NCBI GenBank assembly: GCA_900766045.1
Contig: CAAFTW010000039.1
Coordinates: 1 to 36,927 of the forward strand
Direction of reading: 5' to 3'
Source of the DNA: Clostridia bacterium
Lineage (GTDB): Bacteria; Bacillota; Clostridia; Peptostreptococcales; Anaerovoracaceae
Length of the DNA stretch: 36,927 nt
Part shown: in pieces, positions 15,019 through 22,906 of the stretch
Numbering within the stretch: position 1 is the stretch's first letter
Layout: every line of letters begins with the position of its first letter
Position numbers and translations under genes: made by a program
The notes under the pieces: model-generated
Told to the model about the DNA's origin: nothing
The model's input: only the letters and a program-made list of their open reading frames with translations
Database searches by the model: none

Positions 15019-15143
15019 CTTAGTATGGAGGCGTTCATGACCCGGATGTCTCCCGCTGTAAGAAGGCTCAGAATGACCGGTGCAGCTTCGGTCCGCTATG
15101 AGCACTTAGTATGATGGATCCGCAAGGCTCCATCCGCTGTAAG
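15019..15143 (+). promoter_or_regulatory. Three tandem hairpins with a shared internal loop in the rpsJ-rplC gap
   Basis: Hairpin 1 (15019-15062): outer CUUA/UAAG, 10-bp inner stem, loop AUGACCC. Hairpin 2 (15066-15103): outer GCUCA/UGAGC, inner GACCG/CGGUC. Hairpin 3 (15105-15143): outer CUUA/UAAG, inner GAUGGA-U-CC/GG-C-UCCAUC, loop GCAA. Between outer and inner helix all three carry the same asymmetric internal loop: GWAU on the 5' side (GUAU, GAAU, GUAU) and CGCUR on the 3' side (CGCUG, CGCUA, CGCUG), always closed by A-U outside and G-C inside. Helix sequences differ while pairing is kept, as expected for a selected RNA. The rplC ribosome-binding site (GGAGG at 15148-15152) follows at once, so a bound protein could control L3 synthesis. 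I do not recognise it. Confidence 0.8.
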
Positions 15144-15159
15144 AATTGGAGGAACATAT

Positions 15160-15798
15160 ATGAAAGCAATTCTTGGAAAGAAAGTCGGAATGACACAGAT
15201 TTTCGCCGAGTCCGGTGAAGTTATTCCGGTAACGGTCATCCAGGCTGGTCCTGAAGTCGTTACACAGATCAAGACTGTTGAAACTGACGGATACAATGCC
15301 GTTCAGGTCGGATATGAAGACCAGAAGGCACACCGTGTAAACAAGCCGATGGCTGGTCACTTTGCCAAGAGTGAGACAGCTCCTAAGAAGTATCTGGCTG
15401 AGTTCAGAAACGACGAGGGAGAGACTTACGAACTTGGACAGGAGATTACAGTTGCTGACTTCGAAGAAGGAAAGAAACTGGACATCACCGGCGTATCCAA
15501 GGGTAAGGGAACACAGGGCAACATCAAGAGACACGGTCACAGCAGAGGACCGATGAGCCACGGCTCCAAGCACAAGAGACTTGCCGGAGGCCTGGCAGCA
15601 GCGACATATCCTTCCAGAGTATTCCCTGGAAACGACGGTCCGGGAAGAATGGGCCGCGACACAGTCACTGTTCAGAATGTTAAACTGGTAAAAATTGATA
15701 CTGACAGAAATCTTATGCTTGTCAAGGGCGCTGTTCCGGGCGGCAGAGGCGGTCTGCTGAAAATCAGATATGCCGTTAAAGGTCAGGATGACAAATAG
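15160..15798 (+). CDS. rplC: 50S ribosomal protein L3 (uL3)
   Basis: 212 residues. It begins MKAILGKKVGMTQIF and contains the L3 signature SKGKGTQGNIKRHG and the loop that reaches the peptidyl transferase centre (RGPMSHGSKHKR, then FPGNDGPGRMGRDTVTVQN). L3 is one of the first proteins to bind 23S rRNA. Its ribosome-binding site immediately follows the third hairpin of a tandem RNA element, so its translation may be controlled separately from rpsJ. rplD follows after 26 bases. Confidence 0.98.
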   Translation: MKAILGKKVGMTQIFAESGEVIPVTVIQAGPEVVTQIKTVETDGYNAVQVGYEDQKAHRVNKPMAGHFAKSETAPKKYLAEFRNDEGETYELGQEITVADFEEGKKLDITGVSKGKGTQGNIKRHGHSRGPMSHGSKHKRLAGGLAAATYPSRVFPGNDGPGRMGRDTVTVQNVKLVKIDTDRNLMLVKGAVPGGRGGLLKIRYAVKGQDDK

Positions 15799-15824
15799 GA
15801 ATAGCTGAGAAAGGAGGACGCGCA

Positions 15825-16448
15825 ATGGCAACAGTTAAGATGCTCAACATGGCCGGACAGGAAGCCGGAACAATTGAGTTGAATGATGAATTATTCGGCA
15901 TCGAGCCAAACGAGAATGCCGTTCATGAAGTTGTAAAGAATTATCTTGCCAACCAGAGACAGGGCACACAGTCCGCAAAGACCAGAGCCGAAGTCAGAGG
16001 AGGCGGAAGAAAGCCGTTCAGACAGAAGGGAACAGGCCGTCACAGACAGGGAAGCACAACTGACCCGTCACAGATCGGTGGTGGTATCGTATTCGCTCCA
16101 AAGCCGAGAGACTACAGATATTCCGTTCCGAAGAAAGTCAAGAAGCTCGCTCTTCGTTCCGCACTGTCCGCTAAGGTAGCAGACGGCGAGATCATCGTAC
16201 TGGATGAGCTGAAGATGGACGCTCCTAAGACTAAGGAGATGGCAGCGACACTGAAGAACATCAACGCAGCAAGCAAGGCGCTGATCGTTACTGCAGAGAA
16301 GGATGAGAACGTAGTTCGTTCCGCTGCCAATATTCCGGGAGTAAGAACTGTCCTGGCTTCCAACATGAACGTTTATGAGATTGTAAACTACACAAGCTTC
16401 ATCGTTACACAGGAAGCTGTAAAGAAGATCGAGGAGGTGTACTTATAA
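15825..16448 (+). CDS. rplD: 50S ribosomal protein L4 (uL4)
   Basis: 207 residues. The conserved extended loop lining the exit tunnel is present (QRQGTQSAKTRAEVRGGGRK, then PFRQKGTGRHRQGSTTDPSQ). L4 binds 23S domain I and in other bacteria also represses the S10 operon through its leader, making it the first candidate to act on the leader RNAs here. AAAGGAGG precedes the ATG. The stop codon overlaps the ATG of rplW (TAATG). Confidence 0.98.
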   Translation: MATVKMLNMAGQEAGTIELNDELFGIEPNENAVHEVVKNYLANQRQGTQSAKTRAEVRGGGRKPFRQKGTGRHRQGSTTDPSQIGGGIVFAPKPRDYRYSVPKKVKKLALRSALSAKVADGEIIVLDELKMDAPKTKEMAATLKNINAASKALIVTAEKDENVVRSAANIPGVRTVLASNMNVYEIVNYTSFIVTQEAVKKIEEVYL

Positions 16449-16738
16449 TGAGATCCGCTTACGACGTTATTCTGAAGCCGGTCATCACTGAAAAGAGCAT
16501 GGACCTGACTGCAGACAAAAAGTACACGTTCAAGGTTGCTGTAGACGCTGACAAGACTGCTGTTAAGAACGCAGTTGAAGAGATCTTCGATGTCACTGTA
16601 GCAAGAGTCAACATCATGAACGTAAACGGAAAGTTAAAGAGAATGGGAAGAACCGTCGGAAGAACAGCTGCTTATAAGAAGGCAATTGTTACTCTTACGG
16701 AAGACAGTAAAGAGATCGAGTTCTTCTCGAGTCTGTAA
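16448..16738 (+). CDS. rplW: 50S ribosomal protein L23 (uL23)
   Basis: 96 residues, usual length. It begins with the family motif YDVILKPVITEKS and contains VNIMNVNGKLKRMGRTVGR. L23 lies at the tunnel exit and docks trigger factor and the signal recognition particle. Its ATG shares a base with the rplD stop, so the two are translationally coupled. Confidence 0.97.
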   Translation: MRSAYDVILKPVITEKSMDLTADKKYTFKVAVDADKTAVKNAVEEIFDVTVARVNIMNVNGKLKRMGRTVGRTAAYKKAIVTLTEDSKEIEFFSSL

Positions 16739-16758
16739 TATTTAGGAGGTTGTAGTCA

Positions 16759-17592
16759 ATGGGAATCAAGAAGTATAATCCAACAACCCCGGGTCTCAGA
16801 GGAATGACGGTCTCCACGTTTGAGGAAATCACTGCCAGCACTCCGGAGAAATCCCTTACGGTTACTCTGAAGAAGCACGCAGGCCGCAATACGCGTGGTA
16901 AGATCACCGTTCGTCACAGAGGCGGCGGAGTAAGACCGAAGTACAGAATTATCGACTTCAAGCGCAACAAGGACAACATTCCTGGAAAAGTTGCCACAAT
17001 CGAGTATGATCCGAACAGATCCGCAAACATCGCTCTGATCAACTACGCTGACGGTGAGAAGAGATACATCCTCGCACCGGAAGGTCTGAAGGTCGGCGCT
17101 ACAGTAGTTTCCGGACCGGACTCCGATATTCAGATTGGAAACTGCCTGCCGCTCGCAAACATCCCGGTTGGTACTCTGGTACACAACATCGAGATGAAGC
17201 CTGGAAAGGGCGGACAGCTGGTAAGATCCGCTGGTAACGGCGCACAGCTGATGGCTAAGGAAGGAAAGTACGCACTGCTGAGACTGCCTTCCGGAGAGCT
17301 GAGAAACGTTCTGGCTGTATGCAGAGCTACTGTCGGCGAGGTCGGCAATGGCGAGCATTCCAACATTCAGATTGGTAAAGCCGGAAGAAGAAGACACATG
17401 GGTTGGAGACCTACAGTAAGAGGTTCTGTTATGAACCCGAACGACCATCCACATGGTGGTGGTGAAGGACGTGCTCCTATCGGCCGTAAGAGCCCGGTTA
17501 CTCCTTGGGGTAAGCCTGCTCTTGGTTATAAGACCAGAAAGAAGAACAAGGACTCCAATAAATATATCGTAAAGAGAAGAAATGATAAATAG
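16759..17592 (+). CDS. rplB: 50S ribosomal protein L2 (uL2)
   Basis: 277 residues. The N-terminus MGIKKYNPTTPGLRGMTV and the C-terminal VRGSVMNPNDHPHGGGEGRA carry the signature, including the His (HGGGEG) placed near the peptidyl transferase centre. L2 is a primary 23S-binding protein needed for subunit association. TAGGAGG precedes the start. Confidence 0.98.
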   Translation: MGIKKYNPTTPGLRGMTVSTFEEITASTPEKSLTVTLKKHAGRNTRGKITVRHRGGGVRPKYRIIDFKRNKDNIPGKVATIEYDPNRSANIALINYADGEKRYILAPEGLKVGATVVSGPDSDIQIGNCLPLANIPVGTLVHNIEMKPGKGGQLVRSAGNGAQLMAKEGKYALLRLPSGELRNVLAVCRATVGEVGNGEHSNIQIGKAGRRRHMGWRPTVRGSVMNPNDHPHGGGEGRAPIGRKSPVTPWGKPALGYKTRKKNKDSNKYIVKRRNDK

Positions 17593-17611
17593 TAGGAAGG
17601 AGCACGAATAA

Positions 17612-17890
17612 ATGAGCAGATCGATTAAGAAGGGCCCTTTCGTAGATCCTAAGCTGCTGAAGGCTGTAGAAGATATGAATGCAGCGAACGAGAAGAAAGT
17701 CGTAAAGACCTGGTCCAGATCCTCCACGATTTTCCCGCAGTTCGTAGGACATACCATTGCTGTTCATGACGGCAGAAAGCATGTGCCTGTATATATTACT
17801 GAAGACATGGTTGGACATAAGCTCGGAGAGTTCGCTCCTACCAGAACATTCAGAGGTCACGCAGCAGATAAGGCGACAAAGGCTAAATAG
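17612..17890 (+). CDS. rpsS: 30S ribosomal protein S19 (uS19)
   Basis: 92 residues. It has the N-terminal MSRSIKKGPFVD and signature VYITEDMVGHKLGEFAPTRT. It binds the head of 16S rRNA together with S13. AGGAAGGAG precedes the start, and rplV follows after 15 bases. Confidence 0.97.
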   Translation: MSRSIKKGPFVDPKLLKAVEDMNAANEKKVVKTWSRSSTIFPQFVGHTIAVHDGRKHVPVYITEDMVGHKLGEFAPTRTFRGHAADKATKAK

Positions 17891-17905
17891 AAAGGGAGAT
17901 AGGAA

Positions 17906-18241
17906 ATGGAAGCAAAAGCAACGGCAAAATATGTCAGAATGTCTCCTATTAAGCTGAAGCCTGTTACCGACCTGGTAAGAGGAAAAGACTTGAACGAGGC
18001 ACTGAATATTCTCAGATTCACGCCAGGAAAAGGTTCTGAAATTGTAGAGAAAGTTGTTGAATCTGCAGCAGCTAACGCTGAAAACAATTTTGACATGAAT
18101 CCGGATAATTTATATGTAGCAGAGATCAGTGCAAACCAGGGACCGACCATGAAGAGATGGAGAGCAGGTTCCCAGGGCAGAGCATCAGTAATCCTTAAGA
18201 GATCCAGCCACGTAACGGTTACTCTTAAGGAGAGAGATTAA
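17906..18241 (+). CDS. rplV: 50S ribosomal protein L22 (uL22)
   Basis: 111 residues. The globular part (AKYVRMSPIKLKPVTDLVRG) and the long beta-hairpin that lines the exit tunnel (QGPTMKRWRAGSQGRA, then SVILKRSSHVTV) are intact. The hairpin tip is where macrolide-resistance changes occur in other bacteria; I see no insertion or deletion. Confidence 0.97.
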   Translation: MEAKATAKYVRMSPIKLKPVTDLVRGKDLNEALNILRFTPGKGSEIVEKVVESAAANAENNFDMNPDNLYVAEISANQGPTMKRWRAGSQGRASVILKRSSHVTVTLKERD

Positions 18242-18258
18242 GTCAGGAGGTTCATTGA

Positions 18259-19110
18259 ATGGGTCAGAAGGTAAACCCGCATGGGTTAAGAGTAGGCGTT
18301 ATCAAGGACTGGGATTCCAAGTGGTATGCTGGAAAGGATCAGTTCGCTGATTACCTCGCAGAGGATCACAACATCAGAACCTACATTAAGAAGAAGCTTT
18401 ACAGTGCCGGTGTTTCTCATATCATCATCGAGAGATCCGGAGAAAATAAAATGCGCATCGTTATCTCCACAGCTCGTCCGGGAATGGTCATCGGAAGATC
18501 CGGAGCTGGAATTGATCAGCTGAAGGCTGACCTCGAGAAGATGACAGATAAGAAGATCAGCATCTCCATCGAGGAAGTAAGAAGAAGCGAGATGGATGCT
18601 CAGCTGACCGCTGAGAGTGTTGCAGAAGCTCTGGAGCACAGAATCTCCTTCAGAAGAGCGATGAAACAGGCAATCGGAAGAACAATGAAGTCTGGTGCCA
18701 AGGGAATCAAGATTCTCTGTTCCGGAAGACTTGGCGGAGCTGAGATTGCACGTAAGGAGCAGTACAGCGAAGGAAATGTTCCGCTGCATACACTGAGAGC
18801 GGACATCGACTATGGATTCGCAGAGGCAGATACTACTTATGGTAGAATCGGCGTTAAGGTTTGGATCAACCATGGTGAGATTCTCGATGGTGGTCTGCAG
18901 AGCACAATTCGCGAGGAAAAGCGCGAAGGCGGCAGACGCGACAGAAGAGGCAGAAGAGATGACCGCCGCGGCAGAAGAAAGTTCGACCGCAGAGACGATC
19001 ACAGAGCTGCAAAGGCTGTCAACCCGAGAAAGAGAAAGACTCCTAAGGCAGCTCCTAAGGCAGAGCAGGCAGAAGCTGCTCCGGCAGAAACACAGGAGAC
19101 AAACGAATAA
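18259..19110 (+). CDS. rpsC: 30S ribosomal protein S3 (uS3) with long charged C-terminal extension
   Basis: S3 forms part of the mRNA entry channel and has helicase activity with S4 and S5. The core is complete: MGQKVNPHGLRVGVIKDWDS, the KH-domain GMVIGRSGAGID, and DIDYGFAEADTTYGRIGVKVWI. The family is about 210-235 residues in most bacteria, whereas this protein has 283. After about residue 215 comes an Arg/Asp/Gly-rich run (RRDRRGRRDDRRGRRKFDRR) and then an Ala/Lys/Glu/Pro/Gln tail. This extension would project from the mRNA entry side. AGGAGG precedes the start. Confidence 0.97.
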   Translation: MGQKVNPHGLRVGVIKDWDSKWYAGKDQFADYLAEDHNIRTYIKKKLYSAGVSHIIIERSGENKMRIVISTARPGMVIGRSGAGIDQLKADLEKMTDKKISISIEEVRRSEMDAQLTAESVAEALEHRISFRRAMKQAIGRTMKSGAKGIKILCSGRLGGAEIARKEQYSEGNVPLHTLRADIDYGFAEADTTYGRIGVKVWINHGEILDGGLQSTIREEKREGGRRDRRGRRDDRRGRRKFDRRDDHRAAKAVNPRKRKTPKAAPKAEQAEAAPAETQETNE

Positions 19111-19136
19111 TATAAGTTGAAAGGAGGAACATCGCC

Positions 19137-19571
19137 ATGTTGATGCCTAAGCGCGTTAAGCATAGAAGAGTTCATAGAGGAAGAATGAAGGGTAAGGCCA
19201 CCAAGGGCAATACCGTAACATACGGTGAGTATGGTCTGATGGCAGATGAGTGCGGATGGATCACATCCAACCAGATCGAGGCTGCCAGAATCGCAATGAC
19301 CAGATACACAAAGCGTGGTGGTAAGGTATATATCAAGATCTTCCCACATAAGTCTGTAACAAAGAAGCCGGCTGAAGTACGTATGGGTTCCGGAAAAGGA
19401 TCTCCAGAGTACTGGGTAGCAGTTGTTAAGCCGGGCAGAGTTATGTTCGAGATCGGCGGAGTTACTGAGGAACAGGCAAGAGAGGCTATGAGACTGGCTG
19501 GTCACAAGCTGCCGATCAAGTCCGAGTTCGTAAAGAAGGAGCCGGAAAAGGCAGAAGGCGGTGAAGCATAA
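19137..19571 (+). CDS. rplP: 50S ribosomal protein L16 (uL16)
   Basis: 144 residues. MLMPKRVKHRRVHRGRMKG and the signature MGSGKGSPEYWVAVVKPGRV are typical. L16 contacts A-site tRNA and is among the last proteins to join the 50S subunit. AAAGGAGG lies upstream. The stop overlaps the rpmC ATG (TAATG). Confidence 0.97.
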   Translation: MLMPKRVKHRRVHRGRMKGKATKGNTVTYGEYGLMADECGWITSNQIEAARIAMTRYTKRGGKVYIKIFPHKSVTKKPAEVRMGSGKGSPEYWVAVVKPGRVMFEIGGVTEEQAREAMRLAGHKLPIKSEFVKKEPEKAEGGEA

Positions 19572-19774
19572 TGGATTTAAATAAGATTAGAGAGATGACA
19601 GATGCTGAGCTGAGTGCAGAACTCGAAAAGATGCAGAAAGAGCTGTTCAACCTCAGATTCCAGCATGTAACTGGTCAGCTTGACAATCCTGTTCAGATGA
19701 GAGAAGTCAAGAGAAACATCGCCAGAGTAAAGACAATTATCAGAGAGAAAGAGCTGGATCAGGTCCAGGCTTAA
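19571..19774 (+). CDS. rpmC: 50S ribosomal protein L29 (uL29)
   Basis: 67 residues, two helices: MDLNKIREMTDAELSAELEK, then KELFNLRFQHVTGQLDNP and VKRNIARVKTIIREKE. It neighbours L23 at the tunnel exit. Translation is coupled to rplP by the overlapping stop and start. Confidence 0.97.
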   Translation: MDLNKIREMTDAELSAELEKMQKELFNLRFQHVTGQLDNPVQMREVKRNIARVKTIIREKELDQVQA

Positions 19775-19792
19775 CCGGAAGGAGGATGTAAA

Positions 19793-20053
19793 ATGGCAGA
19801 CGAAAGAAACAGCAGAAAAACAAAAGTCGGCGTCGTTGTCAGTGACAAGATGGACAAGACTGTTGTCGTTGCATTCGAAGACTTCGTTAGACATTCTCTT
19901 TACGGAAAGTCTGTAAAGAGGACGAAGAAGGTAAAGGCTCACGATGAGAATAACGAGTGCAGAGTAGGCGATCGTATCAGAATCATGGAGACCAGACCGC
20001 TGTCCAAGGACAAGAGATGGAGACTGGTCGAGATCGTTGAGAAGGCTAAATAA
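19793..20053 (+). CDS. rpsQ: 30S ribosomal protein S17 (uS17)
   Basis: 86 residues. The OB-fold signature GVVVSDKMDKTVVVAFEDFV and VGDRIRIMETRPLSKDKRW identify S17, a primary 16S-binding protein of the body. GGAAGGAGG precedes the ATG. Confidence 0.97.
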   Translation: MADERNSRKTKVGVVVSDKMDKTVVVAFEDFVRHSLYGKSVKRTKKVKAHDENNECRVGDRIRIMETRPLSKDKRWRLVEIVEKAK

Positions 20054-20067
20054 GGAGGCGCCAGAGC

Positions 20068-20442
20068 ATGATTCAGACAGAAACAAGACTGAAAGTCGCG
20101 GACAACTCAGGTGCAAAAGAACTCCTCTGCATCCGCATTCTGGGCGGAACGAGCCGTCAGTATGCGAACATTGGAGACATCATTGTTTGCGCAGTTAAAG
20201 AAGCTACACCAGGCGGCGTTGTCAAGAAGGGTGACGTTGTCAGAGCCGTTGTCGTAAGATCCAAGAAGGGAACAAGAAGAGCTGACGGAAGCTACGTTCG
20301 TTTCGATCAGAACGCTGCGGTAATCATCAAGAGTAAAGAAGATAAGACTCCGGTAGGAACACGTATTTTCGGACCTGTTGCCAGAGAGCTGAGAGACGCT
20401 GGCTTCATGAAGATCGTGTCACTTGCTCCGGAAGTACTGTAG
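20068..20442 (+). CDS. rplN: 50S ribosomal protein L14 (uL14)
   Basis: 124 residues. MIQTETRLKVADNSGAKELL and the signature KGDVVRAVVVRSKKGTRR are present. L14 forms an intersubunit bridge and binds the silencing factor RsfS. It is two residues longer than the common 122-residue form. Confidence 0.97.
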   Translation: MIQTETRLKVADNSGAKELLCIRILGGTSRQYANIGDIIVCAVKEATPGGVVKKGDVVRAVVVRSKKGTRRADGSYVRFDQNAAVIIKSKEDKTPVGTRIFGPVARELRDAGFMKIVSLAPEVL

Positions 20443-20455
20443 GAGGGAGTAACGA

Positions 20456-20761
20456 ATGCGTATTAAAAAAGATGATATGGTAATCGTTATTACCGGAAAA
20501 GACAAGGGCAAGACCGGAAAAGTCCTGAAGGCAATGCCTAAGGAGCACAGAGTGGTCGTTAAGGGCGTTAACGTTCAGGCTAAGCATCAGAAGCAGACCA
20601 GAACTGAGGCTGCTGAGATCAAGCACGTCGAAGGTCCTATCGATGTTTCCGATGTAATGTATTATGACGAAAAAAGCAAGCAGGCTGTAAAGGTCGGCTA
20701 TGCATTCAAGGACGGCGTAAAGGTCAGAGTTAATAAGAAGACCGGAGCCGTAATCGACTAA
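20456..20761 (+). CDS. rplX: 50S ribosomal protein L24 (uL24)
   Basis: 101 residues. The KOW motif DMVIVITGKDKGKTGKVLKA is at the N-terminus, followed by VKGVNVQAKHQKQT. L24 starts 50S assembly by binding 23S domain I. Confidence 0.97.
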   Translation: MRIKKDDMVIVITGKDKGKTGKVLKAMPKEHRVVVKGVNVQAKHQKQTRTEAAEIKHVEGPIDVSDVMYYDEKSKQAVKVGYAFKDGVKVRVNKKTGAVID

Positions 20762-20778
20762 GAAAGGAGGGGGAACGT

Positions 20779-21321
20779 ATGACAGCCAGATTAAAGGATA
20801 CTTATAATAACGAAGTATTTAAGCAGCTTCAGGAGAAGTACCATTATGATAACGTAATGGAAGTTCCTAAGGTTACCAAGGTAACGATCAACATGGGACT
20901 TGGAGAGGCTAAGGATAATTCCAAGGTACTCGAGTCCGCTGTTAACGAAATCGCTGCTATCGCAGGACAGAAGCCGGTTGTAACAAAGGCAAGAAAGTCC
21001 ATCGCGAACTTCAAGGTAAGACAGGGTCAGCCGGTAGGTGCTAAGGTTACACTGCGCGGTGACAACATGTATTACTTCATGGACAAGCTTTTCAATGTTT
21101 CTCTTCCGCGTGTAAGAGACTTCAGAGGCGTTAGCCGTAATTCCTTCGATGGAAGAGGCAACTACTCCATGGGCGTTAAGGAGCAGCTGATCTTCCCTGA
21201 AATCAACTACGATGAAGTAGATATGATCAAGGGAATGAACATTGTATTTACTACAACGGCCAAGACAGACGAAGAGGCAGCTACGCTTCTCGAGCTCCTG
21301 GGCATGCCGTTTGAGAAGTAG
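20779..21321 (+). CDS. rplE: 50S ribosomal protein L5 (uL5)
   Basis: 180 residues. The signatures VTKVTINMGLGEAKDN, RDFRGVSRNSFDGRGNYSMG and FPEINYDEVDMIKGMNIV identify L5, which binds 5S rRNA and touches P-site tRNA. AAAGGAGG precedes the start. Confidence 0.97.
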   Translation: MTARLKDTYNNEVFKQLQEKYHYDNVMEVPKVTKVTINMGLGEAKDNSKVLESAVNEIAAIAGQKPVVTKARKSIANFKVRQGQPVGAKVTLRGDNMYYFMDKLFNVSLPRVRDFRGVSRNSFDGRGNYSMGVKEQLIFPEINYDEVDMIKGMNIVFTTTAKTDEEAATLLELLGMPFEK

Positions 21322-21338
21322 TTTACTAGGAGGGTGTA

Positions 21339-21524
21339 ATGGCTAAAAAGTCTTTAAAGGTAAAGCAGCAGAGAAAGCCTAAGTATGCGACTCGCGCATA
21401 TACCAGATGTAAGATTTGCGGACGTCCGCACTCCGTTCTCAAGAAGTACGGAATTTGCAGAGTCTGCTTCAGAGAGCTTGCGTATAAAGGAGAAATTCCG
21501 GGCGTAAAGAAGGCAAGTTGGTAA
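21339..21524 (+). CDS. rpsN: 30S ribosomal protein S14, zinc-binding type (uS14)
   Basis: 61 residues, the short C+ form. The zinc knuckle is CKICGRPHSVLKKYGICRVC (CxxC...CxxC), followed by FRELAYKGEIPGVKKASW. Zinc-free paralogues that replace it under zinc limitation are not in this window. Confidence 0.97.
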   Translation: MAKKSLKVKQQRKPKYATRAYTRCKICGRPHSVLKKYGICRVCFRELAYKGEIPGVKKASW

Positions 21525-21549
21525 ACATACCAGAAGGGAGAATAGCGTA

Positions 21550-21951
21550 ATGACAATGACAGATCCAATCGCGGATATGCTCACGAGAATCAGAAATGCC
21601 AATTCTGTTGGTCATGAAACTGTCGATTTCCCTGCAACAAGAATGAAGAAGGCAATCGCCCAGATTCTCCTTGATGAGGGATATATCGCAGGATATGAAG
21701 TTGTTGACAGCGGAAACGTTCAGAAGAACATTCATGTAACACTGAAGTACGGTGCCAACAAAGAGAAAGTTATTACTGGAATTAAGAGGATTTCCAAGCC
21801 TGGTATGAGAGTTTACGCTCATGCAAACGAGGTTCCTAAGGTTCTCGGCGGACTGGGAATCGCTGTCATCTCCACATCCAAGGGAGTGATGAGCGACAAG
21901 GACGCAAGAAAACAGGGAATCGGCGGCGAAGTCATTTGTTATGTTTGGTAG
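21550..21951 (+). CDS. rpsH: 30S ribosomal protein S8 (uS8)
   Basis: 133 residues. MTMTDPIADMLTRIRNAN and the C-terminal signature STSKGVMSDKDARKQGIGGE are typical. S8 binds 16S helix 21 and in E. coli represses the spc operon at the L5 start. I saw no obvious S8-site mimic near rplE here, but did not fold it. Confidence 0.97.
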   Translation: MTMTDPIADMLTRIRNANSVGHETVDFPATRMKKAIAQILLDEGYIAGYEVVDSGNVQKNIHVTLKYGANKEKVITGIKRISKPGMRVYAHANEVPKVLGGLGIAVISTSKGVMSDKDARKQGIGGEVICYVW

Positions 21952-21964
21952 GAGGTAATCGAAT

Positions 21965-22507
21965 ATGTCAAGAATAGGTAATAAGCCTGTTGAGCTTCCT
22001 GCCGGTGTAGAGGTTAAGGTTGACGGCAATGTCGTAACCGTTAAAGGACCTAAGGGCGAGCTCAGCCAGGAAATCAGCGACAGAATCAGCGTATCTGTTG
22101 AAGAGAAGGAAGTCGTTCTGAAGAGAGCTTCTGACGACAGAACAGACAGATCCCAGCACGGACTGGCAAGATCTCTGGTTGCAAACATGATCGAGGGTGT
22201 AACCAAGGGATATGAGAAGAAGCTGATCGTCGAGGGCGTAGGCTACAGAGTAGAGAAAAAGGGCAATAAGCTGGTTATGAACCTCGGATATTCCCATCCG
22301 GTAGAGATGGAAGATCCAGAGGGCATTACAACTGAAGCTCCTGATGCAAATACCGTTGTTGTCAAGGGTAATGACAAGGCGCAGGTCGGAAATTATGCGG
22401 CTAAGATTCGTGAGTGGAGAAAGCCTGAACCATATAAGGGCAAGGGAATCCGCTATGATGGCGAGCATATCCGCAGAAAAGAAGGAAAGACCGGAGCTAA
22501 GGCATAG
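21965..22507 (+). CDS. rplF: 50S ribosomal protein L6 (uL6)
   Basis: 180 residues, two similar domains. It begins MSRIGNKPVELPAGVEV and ends with PEPYKGKGIRYDGEHIRRKE, the L6 signature. L6 lies near the sarcin-ricin loop and factor-binding site. AGGAGG is present upstream. Confidence 0.97.
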   Translation: MSRIGNKPVELPAGVEVKVDGNVVTVKGPKGELSQEISDRISVSVEEKEVVLKRASDDRTDRSQHGLARSLVANMIEGVTKGYEKKLIVEGVGYRVEKKGNKLVMNLGYSHPVEMEDPEGITTEAPDANTVVVKGNDKAQVGNYAAKIREWRKPEPYKGKGIRYDGEHIRRKEGKTGAKA

Positions 22508-22526
22508 TAGAAAGGAGTGAGTGGTA

Positions 22527-22892
22527 ATGGCAAAGATGAGTAAGAATGACAAGCGTCTGAAGAGACATCACAGACTGAGAAAAGACCTGAACGGAACTCC
22601 TGAAAAGCCGAGACTTTGCGTATTCAGATCAAATAAGAATATCGCATGCCAGATCATTGACGACACAACTCGCAAGACACTGGCTGCGGCATCCACTCTT
22701 GATAAGGATATCAAGGCTGAGATCAAGAACGGCGGAAATAAAGAAGCCGCAAGAAAAGTCGGCGAAGCAGTTGCAAAGAGAGCACTGGAAAAGGGCATCA
22801 CAGAGGTTGCTTTTGACAGAGGCGGATTCCTGTATCACGGAAGAGTCAAGGAACTCGCAGATGGAGCTCGCGAAGCTGGACTGAAGTTCTAA
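22527..22892 (+). CDS. rplR: 50S ribosomal protein L18 (uL18)
   Basis: 121 residues. RHHRLRKDLNGTPEKPRLCV, VAFDRGGFLYHGRVKELADG and AREAGLKF mark L18, which binds 5S rRNA with L5. I chose ATG 22527, nine bases after AAAGGAG (22511-22517); an in-frame GTG at 22521 is too close to that site. Confidence 0.96.
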   Translation: MAKMSKNDKRLKRHHRLRKDLNGTPEKPRLCVFRSNKNIACQIIDDTTRKTLAAASTLDKDIKAEIKNGGNKEAARKVGEAVAKRALEKGITEVAFDRGGFLYHGRVKELADGAREAGLKF

Positions 22893-22906
22893 CAGGAGGA
22901 AATAGA

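Noticed and set aside
16756..17757. 333-codon minus-strand frame opposite rplB and rpsS
   Set aside because: Antisense to highly conserved ribosomal genes; the Ser-rich composition is the reverse of their Arg/Lys codons.
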